From: Marsupella aquatica
Taxonomy: Eukaryota > Marchantiophyta
Assembly (NCBI GenBank): GCA_973895155.1
Contig: OZ316894.1
Span: forward strand, 27,032,001 to 27,096,000
Length of the DNA stretch: 64,000 bases
Direction of reading: 5' to 3'
Made by a program: the position numbers and the translations under genes. The first letter of the stretch is position 1; each line of letters begins with the position of its first letter. The notes under the pieces are model-generated. The model did not search any database. It worked only from the letters and a program-made list of their open reading frames with translations, and was not told the DNA's origin. Shown piece by piece: positions 45,201 to 55,703 of this stretch.

Positions 45201-45444
45201 TGATCTTGTGTTACTTTATGACAGTAGGTATAGTAGGTTTCCAGGGAAGCTTTACACTCGCTGGTTAGGACCCTTTAGAGTAACCATGATGTTCCCCAAT
45301 GGCTCCGTACAATTGGCCAACATTACGGGAGAGGTATATCCAGTTCGCATCCATTATGACCGCCTCAAGAAATACTATATGGACGAAGATGAAGTTGTTC
45401 GCGAGGACGCTTCACAATTAAGTGGGGAGCTATGTGATGCCTAG
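42178..45444 (+). CDS. pol: Pol polyprotein (RT, RNase H, integrase) of the Gypsy element
   Basis: 1,088 codons in the -1 frame relative to gag, overlapping it by about 94 bp and opening without an early ATG (first Met at residue 69), so expression by frameshifting is likely. Reverse transcriptase: FMDGYSGYNQI and FIDD at 363-366 in place of YVDD. RNase H: D511, E553, D578 (FVDVSG, STTEREAL, HTDHESL). Integrase: zinc-binding region with CDPC near 758, catalytic triad D788, D850, E886 with 35 residues between the last two, then a GPY-type module (LYTRWLGPFRV). No stop or frameshift is visible, so the polymerase may still be functional. Confidence 0.93.
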   Translation: MGSSSRDSGFSAGVVAEPTGSTTPSIIGKELNTKGSAYKPITRAEQIEALLEAERAQRPNSQEQEVDEMDRHDPEPRQEGEPATNSRLNRPVRGQSMDTKEGTDSASPAEIPVYGGMRLERLEAELDPNLKKQINMIQARQYRKLDLGEGRELNLGRNLAPELEKEISDLLIEFQDVFAWSHQDLKGVDPTLGEHRIDLMLGAKSFRQPIRRMNPKYSLLVKTEIDKLVEAGFITPVLHSDWVSPIVIVPKKAGPDGKPKIRVCQDYRKLNEATLKDHFPLPFTDMVLDMVASHELYSFMDGYSGYNQIRIRQEDQIKTAFITEWGIYVFNRMPFGLCNAPAMFQRLMVNIFHDYLRKFMEIFIDDFAVFGKASKHAKYLRKTFMRCREVGLKLHPDKCFFAVTEGVLLGHKVSRKGIEIDKGKLAVWLDIMQPKNIKDVRSFLGCIGYYRRFIKDFAKLALPLTNMLKAGADFEPTPERVTAVVELKQMLVEAPVMIAPDWNKDFHVFVDVSGFCIGSVLSQLDEKGRDHPIYFASRQLADAERNYSTTEREALGVIYSCKKFRHYLLGYKVIFHTDHESLKYLVNKPDLTGRVARWILLLQEFDYELRIKPGKLHANADFFSRITGKPATDCIDDRFPDEELFVVEIAGTWYPEILQFLSTSRLQPGLSREQAAVFVRKVRQYQCIKGILHKHGINGTIQRCLEKREVKRVLRAMHGEEARGHFAPVTTSKKILNAGYWWPTLHKDVYQFIKQCDPCQRAGGPRASTRHPLHPILPLAPFEKWGIDYIGPLKPLTHPRRNKYIILATDYATKWVEARPTTKDDAITTARFMYEQIFTRYGAPLELVSDRGTHFLNDIISRLNEQYLVKHRPTTPYHPKANGLTERANGIIGNILNKTVAQNKLDWDDKLFAAVFAYNLAYKSTTGHTPFFLTFGQEALVPMQLEIPTFQVTIEERASAEETLKEREYRLEALEEARMISAERVEYRQNIMKQQYDKRLKVVSIHTGDLVLLYDSRYSRFPGKLYTRWLGPFRVTMMFPNGSVQLANITGEVYPVRIHYDRLKKYYMDEDEVVREDASQLSGELCDA
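45420..45432 (+). promoter_or_regulatory. Polypurine tract
   Basis: AAGTGGGGAGCTA directly precedes the 3' LTR (45433); short and slightly imperfect, lying within the end of pol. Confidence 0.55.
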
Positions 45445-48400
45445 ACAGGAATCACTCGGCCGGTTAAGTGGGTAAAGCAGGAAGGCACCCTAGGAACACC
45501 TTAGTATAGTGACAAAACAAGGAAAATATAAACAATTAGGGGCAACCATGGAACCCGGGCAGAGGCCGGAGGTAAGGCTGAGGGTGAAAAACCGATTAGG
45601 GTTAGGACGCGTTAAGCGTCGGCGGCTAGGAAGGATCAACGGGAAGAAGGACCGGCAGAGGAGAGGGGTAAGGAGCGCTTGCAGGAGATGGTGGCTCATT
45701 TGCGAGCACGAACTAGGCAGACGACTACGGGAGGCCAACTACTGTCAGCTGCTTAGGCAAGCACTCGGGGAGAGAGTAGATACCGACGATCAACCTAAGG
45801 AGGGTATGAGCAACGTCAATCAAGCGGCACATTTCTGGGGATGCCTGTTCGAACGGGCAACTGAGTACATCAAGACTTACGAGGACGAGGAGTCAGAAAG
45901 GGCAGCTCGAGAACGGCAGGAGCTCGCTCGATTGTGGGAGCTGCAGAAGATGGCTTTCTTAGGAGGCGAACTCATCAAGGACGAGTTCCTGTGGACGCCT
46001 ACTTCCAATCAACTCGACGATCTTCTGTTTTGCAAAGACAGCGTCGTCGGCATCCGAGAGGCCATCAAGAACTGCAACGACATACACTGGGAATTAAAGG
46101 GTAGCACGGAAAGGTGGACCCGGGCAACGGTGCTAGGAGAAACCTCCACGGCAGCAGAGATGAAGAGGAAGGGAGCCGTCAACGATGAAGCCACCCCTGC
46201 AAAAAGAACGAGGTAGGCGGCACCAAAGAAGCCAGCCGAGCAGCATAGCAGGAGGCAGGGAGAAGCCGAAGAGGAGGAGGTCGATCCCATCAAGGCCATT
46301 CCAACCAGGGATGACACCTGGAAGGGCTGGGCGGCAACCCTACCGGTGGAGGTGCAACTACATTTTGCACGGGAGGAGGATGAATGCTTTACGGCCATGC
46401 AGACCAAGAAGTACCAAGGCTTCATGGCCGGATCCGGCTTGGAGGCCTTTGTAAGATTACCATGGCTGAAGCCGGAGGTACCGGAGTCAGACCTATTAGA
46501 ATTCGTGGGGTCATGGGAACCCGAGACCAATTGCACGAGGATATATGGGAAGGATTTCTATCTTACTCCCAAGGTGATTGCCGAAGTGTTTGGCTTGCCG
46601 ATGGGCAATAAGACCAAAGTTGATACCAGGAAGACCTTGCCTGACAAGGAGTTCCGGTCGTTCCCCGGGCCATCAACGAAGAATGGCTTCTTCCGGAACA
46701 CCTGCACCAACCCGCACATAGGAGAGATGATCGACTTCTTGCGGGTGACCATGCATTGTAACTTGCCGAGGGCAGAGATCGGCAAGGCACAGGTCTATCT
46801 GGCAGAAAGGCCAGACCCAAGCCGGGACTACAACGGGTACCTCCTCAACCAATTGAAGAAGATCTTAAAGGAGGAGCAGCAGGTAATCGGCATGGGGAGC
46901 GTGTCGCGGCTTGGCTATCACATGCCGCTGTTGTGCCGGTATGCCAGAGGTCAGACTTTTGCCCCGGTACTTCCCCTGCAGGTAAGGGCACCCGAGGAAG
47001 CTCCAACGCCGAGGCCGTTGGCTAAGAAGCCTCAACCACCTGTTAGTCCTACGATCGAGCAGGTGTTTAGGCCCAGGAAGGAAGACTTGCCGATGCAGCA
47101 ACCAGGCATGCAGAGTCTGCTGAAACTACTGGAGAAAGAAAAGAGATCGGCATCGGCAAAAACAACGGCAACGGCAACAATGCAGGACACTACTACAGAG
47201 GTAGGCCTACACCGGCTCACAAGAGAAAACCCCTTTGCTGGAGACAAGGAGAGAATCAGGCCGGAATCCAAGCCAGGTGTTCGAATGTACGTGGGAACCT
47301 CAAGCTCCGAATCTGAGGCAGAATTGCCTGAAGCTCCTACCAACGAAGAGGAGAGGGAGAAGCCGGACGTCCAAGAGGTAGAGGAGGCAGTGGAGGACTG
47401 CAGCCATGATAATTCCGGCTATGGGTCGGACCATCACGTTCCAGGAGTAAGGACCTGTGGCCGGTTTTTCCCCACACTTCCAAGGGTAGTGCGAGGGGAC
47501 CCCAACCAGCAGAGTAGCCCTGAGTCTCCCCCACCAGATGTTGCTCCCCCGAGCTTCGACGGCATAAAACAGACGGTGCAGGAATTTCAGGAGCGAATCA
47601 AGCAGGAGGAAGAGGCCGCCCTGGCTAAGGAAAAGGATTTACCAGGAGGAGATTGGCGGGAGGACATCAGGCGGCTAGCCGAAAAAGGAAGCAAACCTCT
47701 AGCCACGATTGAAGAGATCCGCAGGACGGCTTGGGAGCAGAGGCCACGATGGGCAATGCCGATCACTTCTACTTACTCCACCTACGCTAAGAATAGAGCC
47801 ATGGAGTATGGTGAGATGTGTGGGGAACTTGCGCTCGGCATCTTTGGAGAGGAGTTGGAGGTAGGACCCTTTTTCCATAGGGAGCAGTTGGAGAAGCACC
47901 AATTAGAAGAAGCGGTGGCTTTAGAGAGAAGCAAGAAGGACGAGGTCATTCGGCGGCTTAGGAGGATGGAAGCCGAGATTGAAGATCTAAGGGCGGCCAA
48001 GAAAGCCCAAGATGAACTGCGGATTAAACGACATGAGCTGAACATCATGCAGGGGCAGTTGGACGCCGCGCAGGTTGATAATCAGAATATCAAGGATAAA
48101 CTGACTCAGACGCAGGAAGAGTTGGCCGACACGATCAAAGAAAGGGAAAAGTGGAAGCAAGAGCTGAAGAATACAGAGGAGGCCCACATAACAGCCAACA
48201 GCCGGGCCATGGCGGAGACCCAAAGAAAGGAATGGGCGTTGAAAGGGGAGCTCGAGAAAATCCGCGGAGCCCTTGAGCAGAAGGAGGTCGAGTTAGGGAA
48301 ATCCTATCAAGGGATTATGGCGCTGCAGCAGGAGCTTGCGTCCCTGACGACCAGCTTCAAGGCCGACCTAAGGGAGAAGGACGAGATGCTCGAACAGACT

Positions 48401-50085
48401 TACGCCAAGATGAACCAGATGGAGTCTGTCATCATTGCAGAGCTCGACAAGGAGCTAAGAGCAACCCAGGAGGAGAAGGCTACCTTAAAGAAGGAATTGG
48501 AGGAAGCCCACAGGGAGCAGGAGGAGGCCAAAAACGAGCTGGAGGGGGCACGTAAGGACCTGGATGAAACCCAAGAGGAGTTGGAGGAAATCACGAGGAA
48601 GATGGAGAACCTACAGCGGCGGGCCGACAACCAAACAGAGCGGCTGAAGAAACAAGCCGCAGTATTTAAATGCTTAGCTGCAGCAGGTCCATCTCCTGTT
48701 GGGACAAACCAGTTACCAGGGGTGGTAATTGCCGAAGGACAAGCCGCGCCACCTGCACCAGTGCCGGAAGTAAGTGGGAAGGGGAAGGGACCAGCTGCCA
48801 AGCCACCAACGAAGAAGAAGCGGAAACCTTCAGGGTCAAGGAGTAATACGACTTCACAGGCCGTGGTGATCAAGGAGGTAGACCCAGCACCGACCCCAGA
48901 CAGGGTCACGGCTAAGGATCCAACTACCCTAGGGGAAGGGGAAGCCGAAGCCGTGGGAGTGGCTGAGGCCGAAGCCGTGGGAGTGGCTGAGGCCGAAGCC
49001 GTGGGTATTGCCGAGGCCGGTGTCGAGGCTGAAGCCGAAGGTGGACCCAGTCAGGCCGATGGAGAGTTGACTCGGTCAAGGGCAGGTAATCTGTCAGTAG
49101 GCGGGCCAACGGCAGTGGCTGAGGAGGAAGTGTTGGGGGCGTCCATTGAGGATCCACCACCGGTGTCGTGACGGTGCAAGGGCGCCGTTCCTTTTAGGGA
49201 GGGCGGACGTGGAGGGAGGAGGCGTGAGTGGGCAGGGCGGGCACGGATCTCCACGTTTAGGATTAGGATCCGAACCAGGAGCGGCCCTGACACTTAGCTT
49301 AGTGGGATTGCGGTCCCACTGGTAGGAGCAACACTTGTGCTCCTGCCTTGCTGTACATAGGTAGATTCGGGCAAGTAGATTACTGTTAAGTAGATTAGGC
49401 TTACGATGCAAAGAATGGCGGATCCACTACCAGGATAAGTACCTGGGCAGCGGGGAGCTCAGGGCCTCTTCTTTAGCAAGTTTTTAGTTTGCACCAGCCG
49501 GGCTGGGATCAAGTAGTACGAGAAGCTCTCGGTTAGTCATACAGTGACCCTTGTGTATATTCATGTTTCCTCATGCCTAAGAGCTGAATAGAGTTGGCCT
49601 CACGGCTTAGTTCGCAGAACTTGTGTATGAGATGTACTGTTTGTATGGCAAGTGCATGGTATGACTCAGTCAGAATGAGTCATTTTGCTATTTGTGTGTC
49701 GCATTAACTTGTGTGAAGAGTGCCCACATCAACAGAAGGAAGGAAAGTAAGCAGGGGAGTGAGAGTTGGATGTGTCGAGCTGAGAGAGGTCTTAGCGGCT
49801 TAACCAAAGGATCATTCCGGCAGTGGGAATCCAAACATACCTAACAAGACGGAGGGGAAGACAGGGGAAGACAGGGGAAGGCCTATATTAGGCCGGCTAC
49901 GTATCTCATGACCCGATGAAGGATCTGTCCAGTATATGTGTGTAAAATGTTAATAGTAGTAGTAGAAGGTTAGCAGCGTCCCATGCCGCTAAGCCGCGGA
50001 AACGGCCTCGCCAAGCACGAAACCTGCGGGAATCGGCTTGAGCTGGGGGGTTTCTTGGGTTTAGGGAGCCATGGGACGCACCACA
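45433..50085 (+). repeat. 3' LTR (4,653 bp)
   Basis: Same ends as the 5' LTR. The net 7-bp length difference comes from an 8-bp loss near 49806 and a 1-bp gain near 49823. Confidence 0.93.
45509..49171 (+). pseudogene. LTR-encoded (U3) protein, 3' LTR copy with a nonsense mutation
   Basis: Identical in layout to 34625-38287 but a C-to-A change creates TAG at 46214-46216 (after residues PAKRTR). The remaining frame is open from 46217 to 49171. By eye about 17 of the 21 coding differences from the 5' copy are non-synonymous, as expected for neutral drift after insertion. In a genome-length transcript this copy would lie 3' of pol. Confidence 0.85.
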
Positions 50086-50090
50086 GCTTC
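50086..50090 (+). repeat. Target-site duplication of the Gypsy element, right copy
   Basis: GCTTC, matching 34544-34548. Confidence 0.9.
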
Positions 50091-53000
50091 TAAGCAACAA
50101 GGAGGACCTGGCGCTTCTAGAAGGAGCCTAGAGGGAAGGAAGGAGGGAATTTGCAAACCCTGTGCTGCGATTTTCAAAAGCGTGCTCCAATTTTAGGCAA
50201 AAATACATGGAGTTACAAGCAAGACCAAGGCTGGCAGAGGTTGAGATGGAGTTTCTTAGAGCGAGAATGAGAGCACTGAAAGCATCCATTCTGGAGGAAC
50301 ACACAGAGGATGAAATCAAGGAATACACGGAAACAGAAGACACACTGCATGCAACCGAGTTGGAAGTGGCTAATAAGGGACGGAGACTTGCAAGGATTAA
50401 ATGGCTGGGAGAAGGAGACGAATCAACAAAGTTCTTCTATGCGATAGTAAAGGCTAAACGCGCCCGAGAAACCATGAACCTGATTCTCAAAGAGGATGGG
50501 ACGGAGATAACAGAGGCGGCAAGCATTGTGCTTGAAGTGGAGAAAATGTGTCAAGCACTTTATGCACCGCAGGAACCCTCACAAAGGGAGACACAAGAAC
50601 GACGGCAAGAGAGGAGACGTCTACTGCAACACACAAAATTTGCGCTTACAGCGGCAGAGAGAATGAAATTGGAAGCTCTCCCGACAACTAAAGAGGTGAA
50701 GGAAGTGCTTTGGATGCTACCAGGAGACAAATCGCCTGGCCCAGACGGCTTAACGGCATAAGTACTGCGCGCATGCTGGGAGTTTCTGGGACAGGACTTG
50801 GTGGAAATGATACAAGAATTCTGGATGACAGGAGAGATTGATAGTGCGTTAAAAGAAGGGATAATAAAGCTCATTCCGAAGAAGCCTGATAAGAGATCAC
50901 TGAAGGACTGGCGTCCCCTTACAATGTTGAACACAACGTACAAAGTCATTGCTAAGATCCTGGCATTGCGGTTACAAGAAATCATGAACAAGATAATCAG
51001 CCCCCAACAGACCGGATTTATACAGGGGCGCCACATTCTGGAAAACATCTCACTGGCCTGGCTCGCATGTGACTGGATACTGCACAAGAAGACGGAGGCA
51101 CTTTTCTTGAAGTTGGATTTCGAAAAGGCCTTTGACAGGGTGAATCACGAATACATATGGGACACAATGCACTTACTGGGAATAAGTGGCCACTTTATCA
51201 CACTGGTACGGGCTCTGTTGGCTGGATCTTTCTCGAAGGCAATGGTCAATGGTTTTGCGACGGGTATGATTGAGCTTAAGAGGGGGGTGAGACAGGGCTG
51301 CCCCTTGTCACCCCTACTTTTTGTCATCTCGACACAACCGCTGATGGACTTCTTAGCTACGGAGATGGAGGCTGGGAGACTTAGTGGACTGTCAATCATG
51401 GACACACTCACAATATGCTACAGATTATTCGCAGATGATGTTGGAATGTTCATTCCTGCCACGGAGGAAGCTTTCACCCAGGCACAAACTGCACTTGCAT
51501 GTTATGAAATGGGTTCTGGAGCAAAGCTGAACCTACGAAAATCTGTGGTGATTCCCTTGGCAATTGAGGTCATCCCGGATTGGCTGCTGTACTCTGGCTG
51601 TCAAGTGAGTGCAATGGGGGAGGTTCAGAAATATCTGGGCGCTCCCTTGGGGGCCGGTCTGAAGACTGAGCAACTGCACAGATTCTGCCTAGATAAAATC
51701 AGCTCACGACTGTCATCCTGGACAAATAAGCTCCTCTCTTTCACAGGTCGAACCTTATTGGTCAAACACGTGCTCCAGGCCATCCCAATCTACCATGTGA
51801 TGCACCTCAAGGCTTCAGCGGGTCTGGCCAAGAAACTCATTGCCCTCAGTAGAGATTTTCTGTGGGGATATAATCCTGCAGGTGGGAAGAAAATTCCGCT
51901 GGTGGCATGGGACAAGATGACACTTCCAAAAATAGAGGGCGGCCTGGGATTCAAGGACTTCAGAAGCCACTCCAATGCATTATTATCACAATGGTTCACT
52001 AAGGCCCTAGAGTATCCAGACAGGGAATGGTCGAAGATGCTGGCAGCCAACTTATCTTTAATGGGATGGTTGAATTACAAGGTGATCAGAAGAAACAATT
52101 ACACGTTCAAGGATAGGCTTCTGCTCTACTCCTAGGGCAGGCGGTGGTCTCAGGTATACAAGTGGTCTATGGAAGGCTTGGGAGGAGTTGCGTGCCCATC
52201 TGGCTTTTTGTCCTGGGAGATATGGTGCCCCTGGACGCTGGAGCATTAACGATGCAATTAGATGTATGGTAGATTTCAATTCATTGCCAAATGTGGACAT
52301 TGTAGGAGTCACTGCTATTTGTGGACGCTTGGGAATGAGATCAATTCAGGACGGATGGTCGGTGGAGACAGGGGGCTGGAAAGACCTTCCGCTTAGGGGG
52401 CAGGTGCTGCGAGGATTCACTGGGGAGCACAGAGGGCTGGCTAGAGCGTTCCTAGGGAGAATTTGGGAGTCAACTGCCTGCAGGTGGGACAGGGATCCTC
52501 CGGCCAGACAGTGGCGCTGGTCTGACAGGGCAGAACCTCTCAAGGACTTTCAGATCACCAACTGCAGGGTCTACCAGTTCTTGAGACCCAAGATGAGCCT
52601 TCATGTGCTGCTTAATAGGTGTTGGTCCTCACACCGGTCGGAAATTGAATGGTGCATTGGATGGAAGAAGCTGTGGATTTCTGACCTCTCCTGCAGGGCA
52701 AAAACCTTTATCTGGCGGATCCTGGTTGGTGGATTGTTTACTGGTCAACGGGCCCTCCGTATCCAGGCTGGTACTGGGAATTGCAAGCTTTGCTGTGGGG
52801 TCTTGGAGATGATGCAACATTTGTTCATTGAATGTTCCCATGCCTCATGTTGCTGGAGGATGTGTGATAGGATTTTGACAGAGCTTCGCTTACCCATTGG
52901 AGGTGGTCTGCTGGCTATTCTTGATGCATCGACAGGACCGGAGCCTATTCACACTGCTAGGATCTTTTGTGTATATCAGACTCTCTGGATGATTTGGCTG

Positions 53001-53234
53001 GGAAGAAATGAACATATGTTCTCTGACAAGGTGGGACGTTCATTTGACTTGGGCCTGATGCTTGCTGAGACTGCCAATCACATCCATGCGGTTGGGGCTG
53101 GTTTACGCTTTGGGCGGCGTCGCTCTCGGTTGAACCGGGCTCAGGAATGGTTGCGAGGAACGAGGCAAATCTGGCTTAGACGGAGTGGGGACAGGATTCT
53201 CTTGGTGCCCTCTAGCGGCGGCGTTGCTGATTGA
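50091..53234 (+). pseudogene. LINE ORF2, 3' part: reverse transcriptase and zf-RVT
   Basis: Continuation of ORF2 after the Gypsy insertion. Stops at 50129-50131 (TAG) and 50759-50761 (TAA, in GPDGLTA*VLRACW) are followed by a long open stretch 50798-52135 with LINE RT motifs: LIPKKPDKRSLKDWRPL, GFIQGRHILENI, KLDFEKAFDRV, GVRQGCPLSPLLF and the catalytic FADD (RLFADDVGMF). A frameshift near 52130 leads into 52188-53234, which holds the zf-RVT domain typical of plant LINEs (CRAKTFIWRILVGGL, CKLCCGVLEMMQHLFIEC). The polymerase is therefore broken in three places besides the insertion. Confidence 0.9.
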
Positions 53235-53420
53235 GGGGTCTGCTTTTTGGAGGGCTGCTGTGGGGAGGGCATGGGTGCTCTCTTGATCGGTGTTATTTCC
53301 CTTCTTTGAGGGGGGGCTCTCCCTGGGGCTTTGATGCTCTCTTTTGTGCTTTTGGGCTCTCTTTGTGGCTCGCTAGTGTGCTGTTGCTGTCCCTGTATTA
53401 AGGGCTGTTGTTCCCCCTAT

Positions 53421-53438
53421 CCGTGGGGTCTTTCACGG
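53421..53438 (+). other. LINE 3' stem-loop
   Basis: CCGTGGGGTCTTTCACGG can pair CCGTG with CACGG, 30 nt before the A-rich end. A similar hairpin sits at the other LINE tail (58066-58080). Confidence 0.6.
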
Positions 53439-53470
53439 TATTAAAATTTATAAAAAAAACCATTCCAATG

Positions 53471-53487
53471 AATATAATCATGGTCTG
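53471..53487 (+). repeat. Target-site duplication of the LINE, right copy
   Basis: AATATAATCATGGTCTG, identical to 30733-30749. Confidence 0.9.
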
Positions 53488-53573
53488 GATAAGACAGTGC
53501 CAATAGTAGGTCAAATAAGTATGACCTTAGAATTACATATCTATCTCTATCTTATGAAGGTAGTTTCATATGT

Positions 53574-54170
53574 TCAGGGCCCAAGGCCAACAGAATCACT
53601 CTCCAAGCAGATTTTCTTCCCAGCTCTTGCAGAAATAGCATCATGCTGATGAGTGGATGGAACTCTTGTACTATTCGACACGTAGGGTGTGTCAGAGACC
53701 AAAGAATCTACTACGCGAAGTGGAAGTTTGCCTTTCAAAGCATGTGTATGTCCTGGATCTATTCTGTGCATAGTAATCTCCCGAGTAATCTTGGACAGGT
53801 TGGGAGAAATTGGGACCAAAGGTTCCCGTGCTTCTACTACAAGTTTTCTCTCAGTTGCAGTCTTTGTAGAGATTGTTTTATTCTTATGTCCTCTCCGCTG
53901 CAACATCTGAACAACCTCTGATTGCAGGACTTCCAATGTCTTGTTCTCGCTGAGAAGCCGATGGTTTTCTGCTTTCAACCTCTCAACCTCGTGTTTCAAT
54001 TCCTGGGTCTCTCTATCACGAATTTTGGCATTTAACATGTCCGTCTGCAACGCAGGCCAAAGGTCTTCACAAAGCATTGACTGCACATGAGTCAAGTACT
54101 CTTTTGCCTCTTTTATCTTCCCCAAATAATTAGTAGCAAGGCCCTTCAGATTATCTTTGCTAGGCTCCAT
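53574..54170 (-). CDS. Coiled-coil protein, unknown function
   Basis: 198 codons on the minus strand from ATG at 54168-54170. The first ~95 residues are strongly helical with heptad-like spacing (KDNLKGLATNYLGKIKEAKEYL, abbreviated; LKHEVERLKAENHRLLSENKTL), followed by a polar, Pro/Ser-containing tail. I do not recognise the family. The frame is open, but a terminal exon could be missing: the LINE inserted only about 90 bp downstream, so a longer gene may have been interrupted. Confidence 0.5.
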   Translation of the reverse strand: MEPSKDNLKGLATNYLGKIKEAKEYLTHVQSMLCEDLWPALQTDMLNAKIRDRETQELKHEVERLKAENHRLLSENKTLEVLQSEVVQMLQRRGHKNKTISTKTATERKLVVEAREPLVPISPNLSKITREITMHRIDPGHTHALKGKLPLRVVDSLVSDTPYVSNSTRVPSTHQHDAISARAGKKICLESDSVGLGP

Positions 54171-55703
54171 TGTGTCAAAACCTGACCCTGAAAGGAATTT
54201 TCACAACAAATTTGACATAGCAAAGTTGTTGTACTTCATGAATAGTTTATGTGCCTTTCTAAGTATGTATTGGGCGGTATGTTTGGGTACTATTTAATGC
54301 ACAAGTCTACCGCAACCACTACAAAGGAAGCAAGTAGTCACGACCTACAATTGTGCACTCCCTTCCAAGCTCCCTTCATGATCAGGTATACTACATTGGT
54401 GCACTCCAAACTACCCTATGTATAGAGTTTGTTGTACAGTATGAGCTTGAGTATATGAAACAATCGAGCATCATCATTCAAACCAAACTATACTGACGTT
54501 GGGCATACAAAAGCTATAAAACTGAATCCAAAATTTGAATTGCACTTGACATGACTTCAAAACATTCCACAGTTCAATTGAAAGTGATCCATCCAGGTTA
54601 ATTACACAAAATGTGAGACGCATCCACTCGCTCGGCAGGGCAGCATCCTGCCCCAGCCCTACTCTTCGCATTCCACCACAGCAATGTAGAGCCTGGTCTA
54701 GCCACTATTGCCGATCGATCCAGAAAGTGAGAAGGAGCCTCCTCTCTCACATTTGTTACACTCTTTGGGCAAGGCAGCATCCTGCGCCTAGCCCCAGTCT
54801 TCCGTGTTCCACCACAGCCATGTATAGTAGAACCTGTCTAGCCTGGTTGGATCACAGCTGCTCTAGCCACCTACCTAGTTTCAACAACCGATGGGGAGTA
54901 CAGAGAAGACGGCTGGCTGATTGATTGACTTTCAGTAGAGGTCGGTGGTGATTTTGCACATGTTGAAGAGAGAGGCAGGCGGGAGATGAAGGAGTCATTC
55001 TCACAAATTATCGACAATTGAAATGCAGCATAGAATGTGAGACTTCAACTTACTTGTGAGCTTGATTGGAATCGGTAAGGTTAGTCGGGCAGTGTTTTTC
55101 AATTGTTGTCGCGTGTTGATGCTGTGGTTGCTGTTTCAACGCTTACAAATTGAAAGAATCTGGAGGCATGATCAAAAGTGACTGCTATTGAATGCATGTA
55201 CAATCCTTATCTATTTCTACACTCTCAATGTCGTCTCAATGCTGAAAGCTTACCATATGCTGACTTCAATTTCTACACTCTCACGAGCACTCTCATGATG
55301 CTCTCAAGTTCAAATACGTCGCAGTGACGGGAACACATGCGAAGTGTTCAGGTGAAGCGCACAGTGAATTGTTGAAGCATTTCATATGTAGGGCAATTTG
55401 TAGGGTCTCCTACGTGTACGAGCAGGTGAGAGTTGATAACCAGGACCGGATCAGGCGCACGGCAAAATCATAGGCAGCCCAGTTCAGTGACATGTGGAAA
55501 GCAAATGCCATTGTCTTCTGTGCCATGCAAAGGTCGGGACTGTGAAGGGTTGCAAGGTTTGCGTGCCTTGCCCTTCCAGGTCCTAGTTTAGTGCCGTCAA
55601 GACGGCCTCGTTCAGGGGATAATTTTGTTCACTCAGGGGCTGCCACCGTTTGTATGAAAGGCCATTTTTTGAAGGACCGTCTACATATATGCAAGACGGC
55701 CCT
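54171..55703. other. Intergenic, one local tandem duplication
   Basis: Apart from a ~133-bp duplication (54628-54715 resembles 54761-54850; shared GGCAGCATCCTG, TTCCACCACAGC and CTGTCTAGCC/CTGGTCTAGCC blocks) nothing is recognised. Confidence 0.5.

Larger units (their letters stand above)
34549..50085 (+). mobile_element. Gypsy (Metaviridae-type) LTR retrotransposon with ORF-bearing LTRs
   Basis: 15,537 bp with TG...CA ends and a GCTTC target duplication. Layout: 5' LTR 34549-39208, primer-binding site at 39213, gag-protease 39278-42271, pol 42178-45444, purine tract, 3' LTR 45433-50085. Pol order is protease, reverse transcriptase, RNase H, integrase, as in Ty3/Gypsy elements. There is no chromodomain after the GPY-like end of integrase. 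RT wording such as SRKGIEIDKGK and RSFLGCIGYYRRFIKDFAKLA resembles the plant OTA (Athila/Tat) group; that placement is inference. The LTRs differ at roughly 22 positions plus one 8-bp and one 1-bp gap by eye, about 0.5%, so the insertion is young. Confidence 0.95.
30750..53470 (+). mobile_element. Full-length plant LINE (L1-type), split by a Gypsy insertion
   Basis: Bounded by the 17-bp duplication AATATAATCATGGTCTG (30733-30749 and 53471-53487). After removal of the nested Gypsy element and its 5-bp duplication (15,542 bp), the LINE is 7,179 bp: 5' leader (30750-31884), ORF1 (31885-33435), ORF2 (33699-34548 continuing at 50091-53234) and a T/G-rich 3' region ending in a stem-loop (53421-53438) followed by TATTAAAATTTATAAAAAAAAC. 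The tail before the duplication is short and ends CCATTCCAATG rather than pure A. ORF2 carries three lesions, so this copy cannot encode an intact polymerase now. Confidence 0.9.

Noticed and set aside
34625-49171. Two nearly identical 1,220-codon genes as a tandem-duplicated host gene pair
   Set aside because: They lie within terminal direct repeats with TG...CA ends, a 5-bp target duplication, a primer-binding site and gag-pol between them, so they are LTR copies.
30504-54961. 20-of-21-base match (GTGGTGATTTTGCACAT core) at 30504-30522 and 54941-54961 flanking the LINE
   Set aside because: Too short and too far from the insertion junctions to be a target duplication; the true 17-bp duplication is elsewhere. 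Probably chance or an old repeat.
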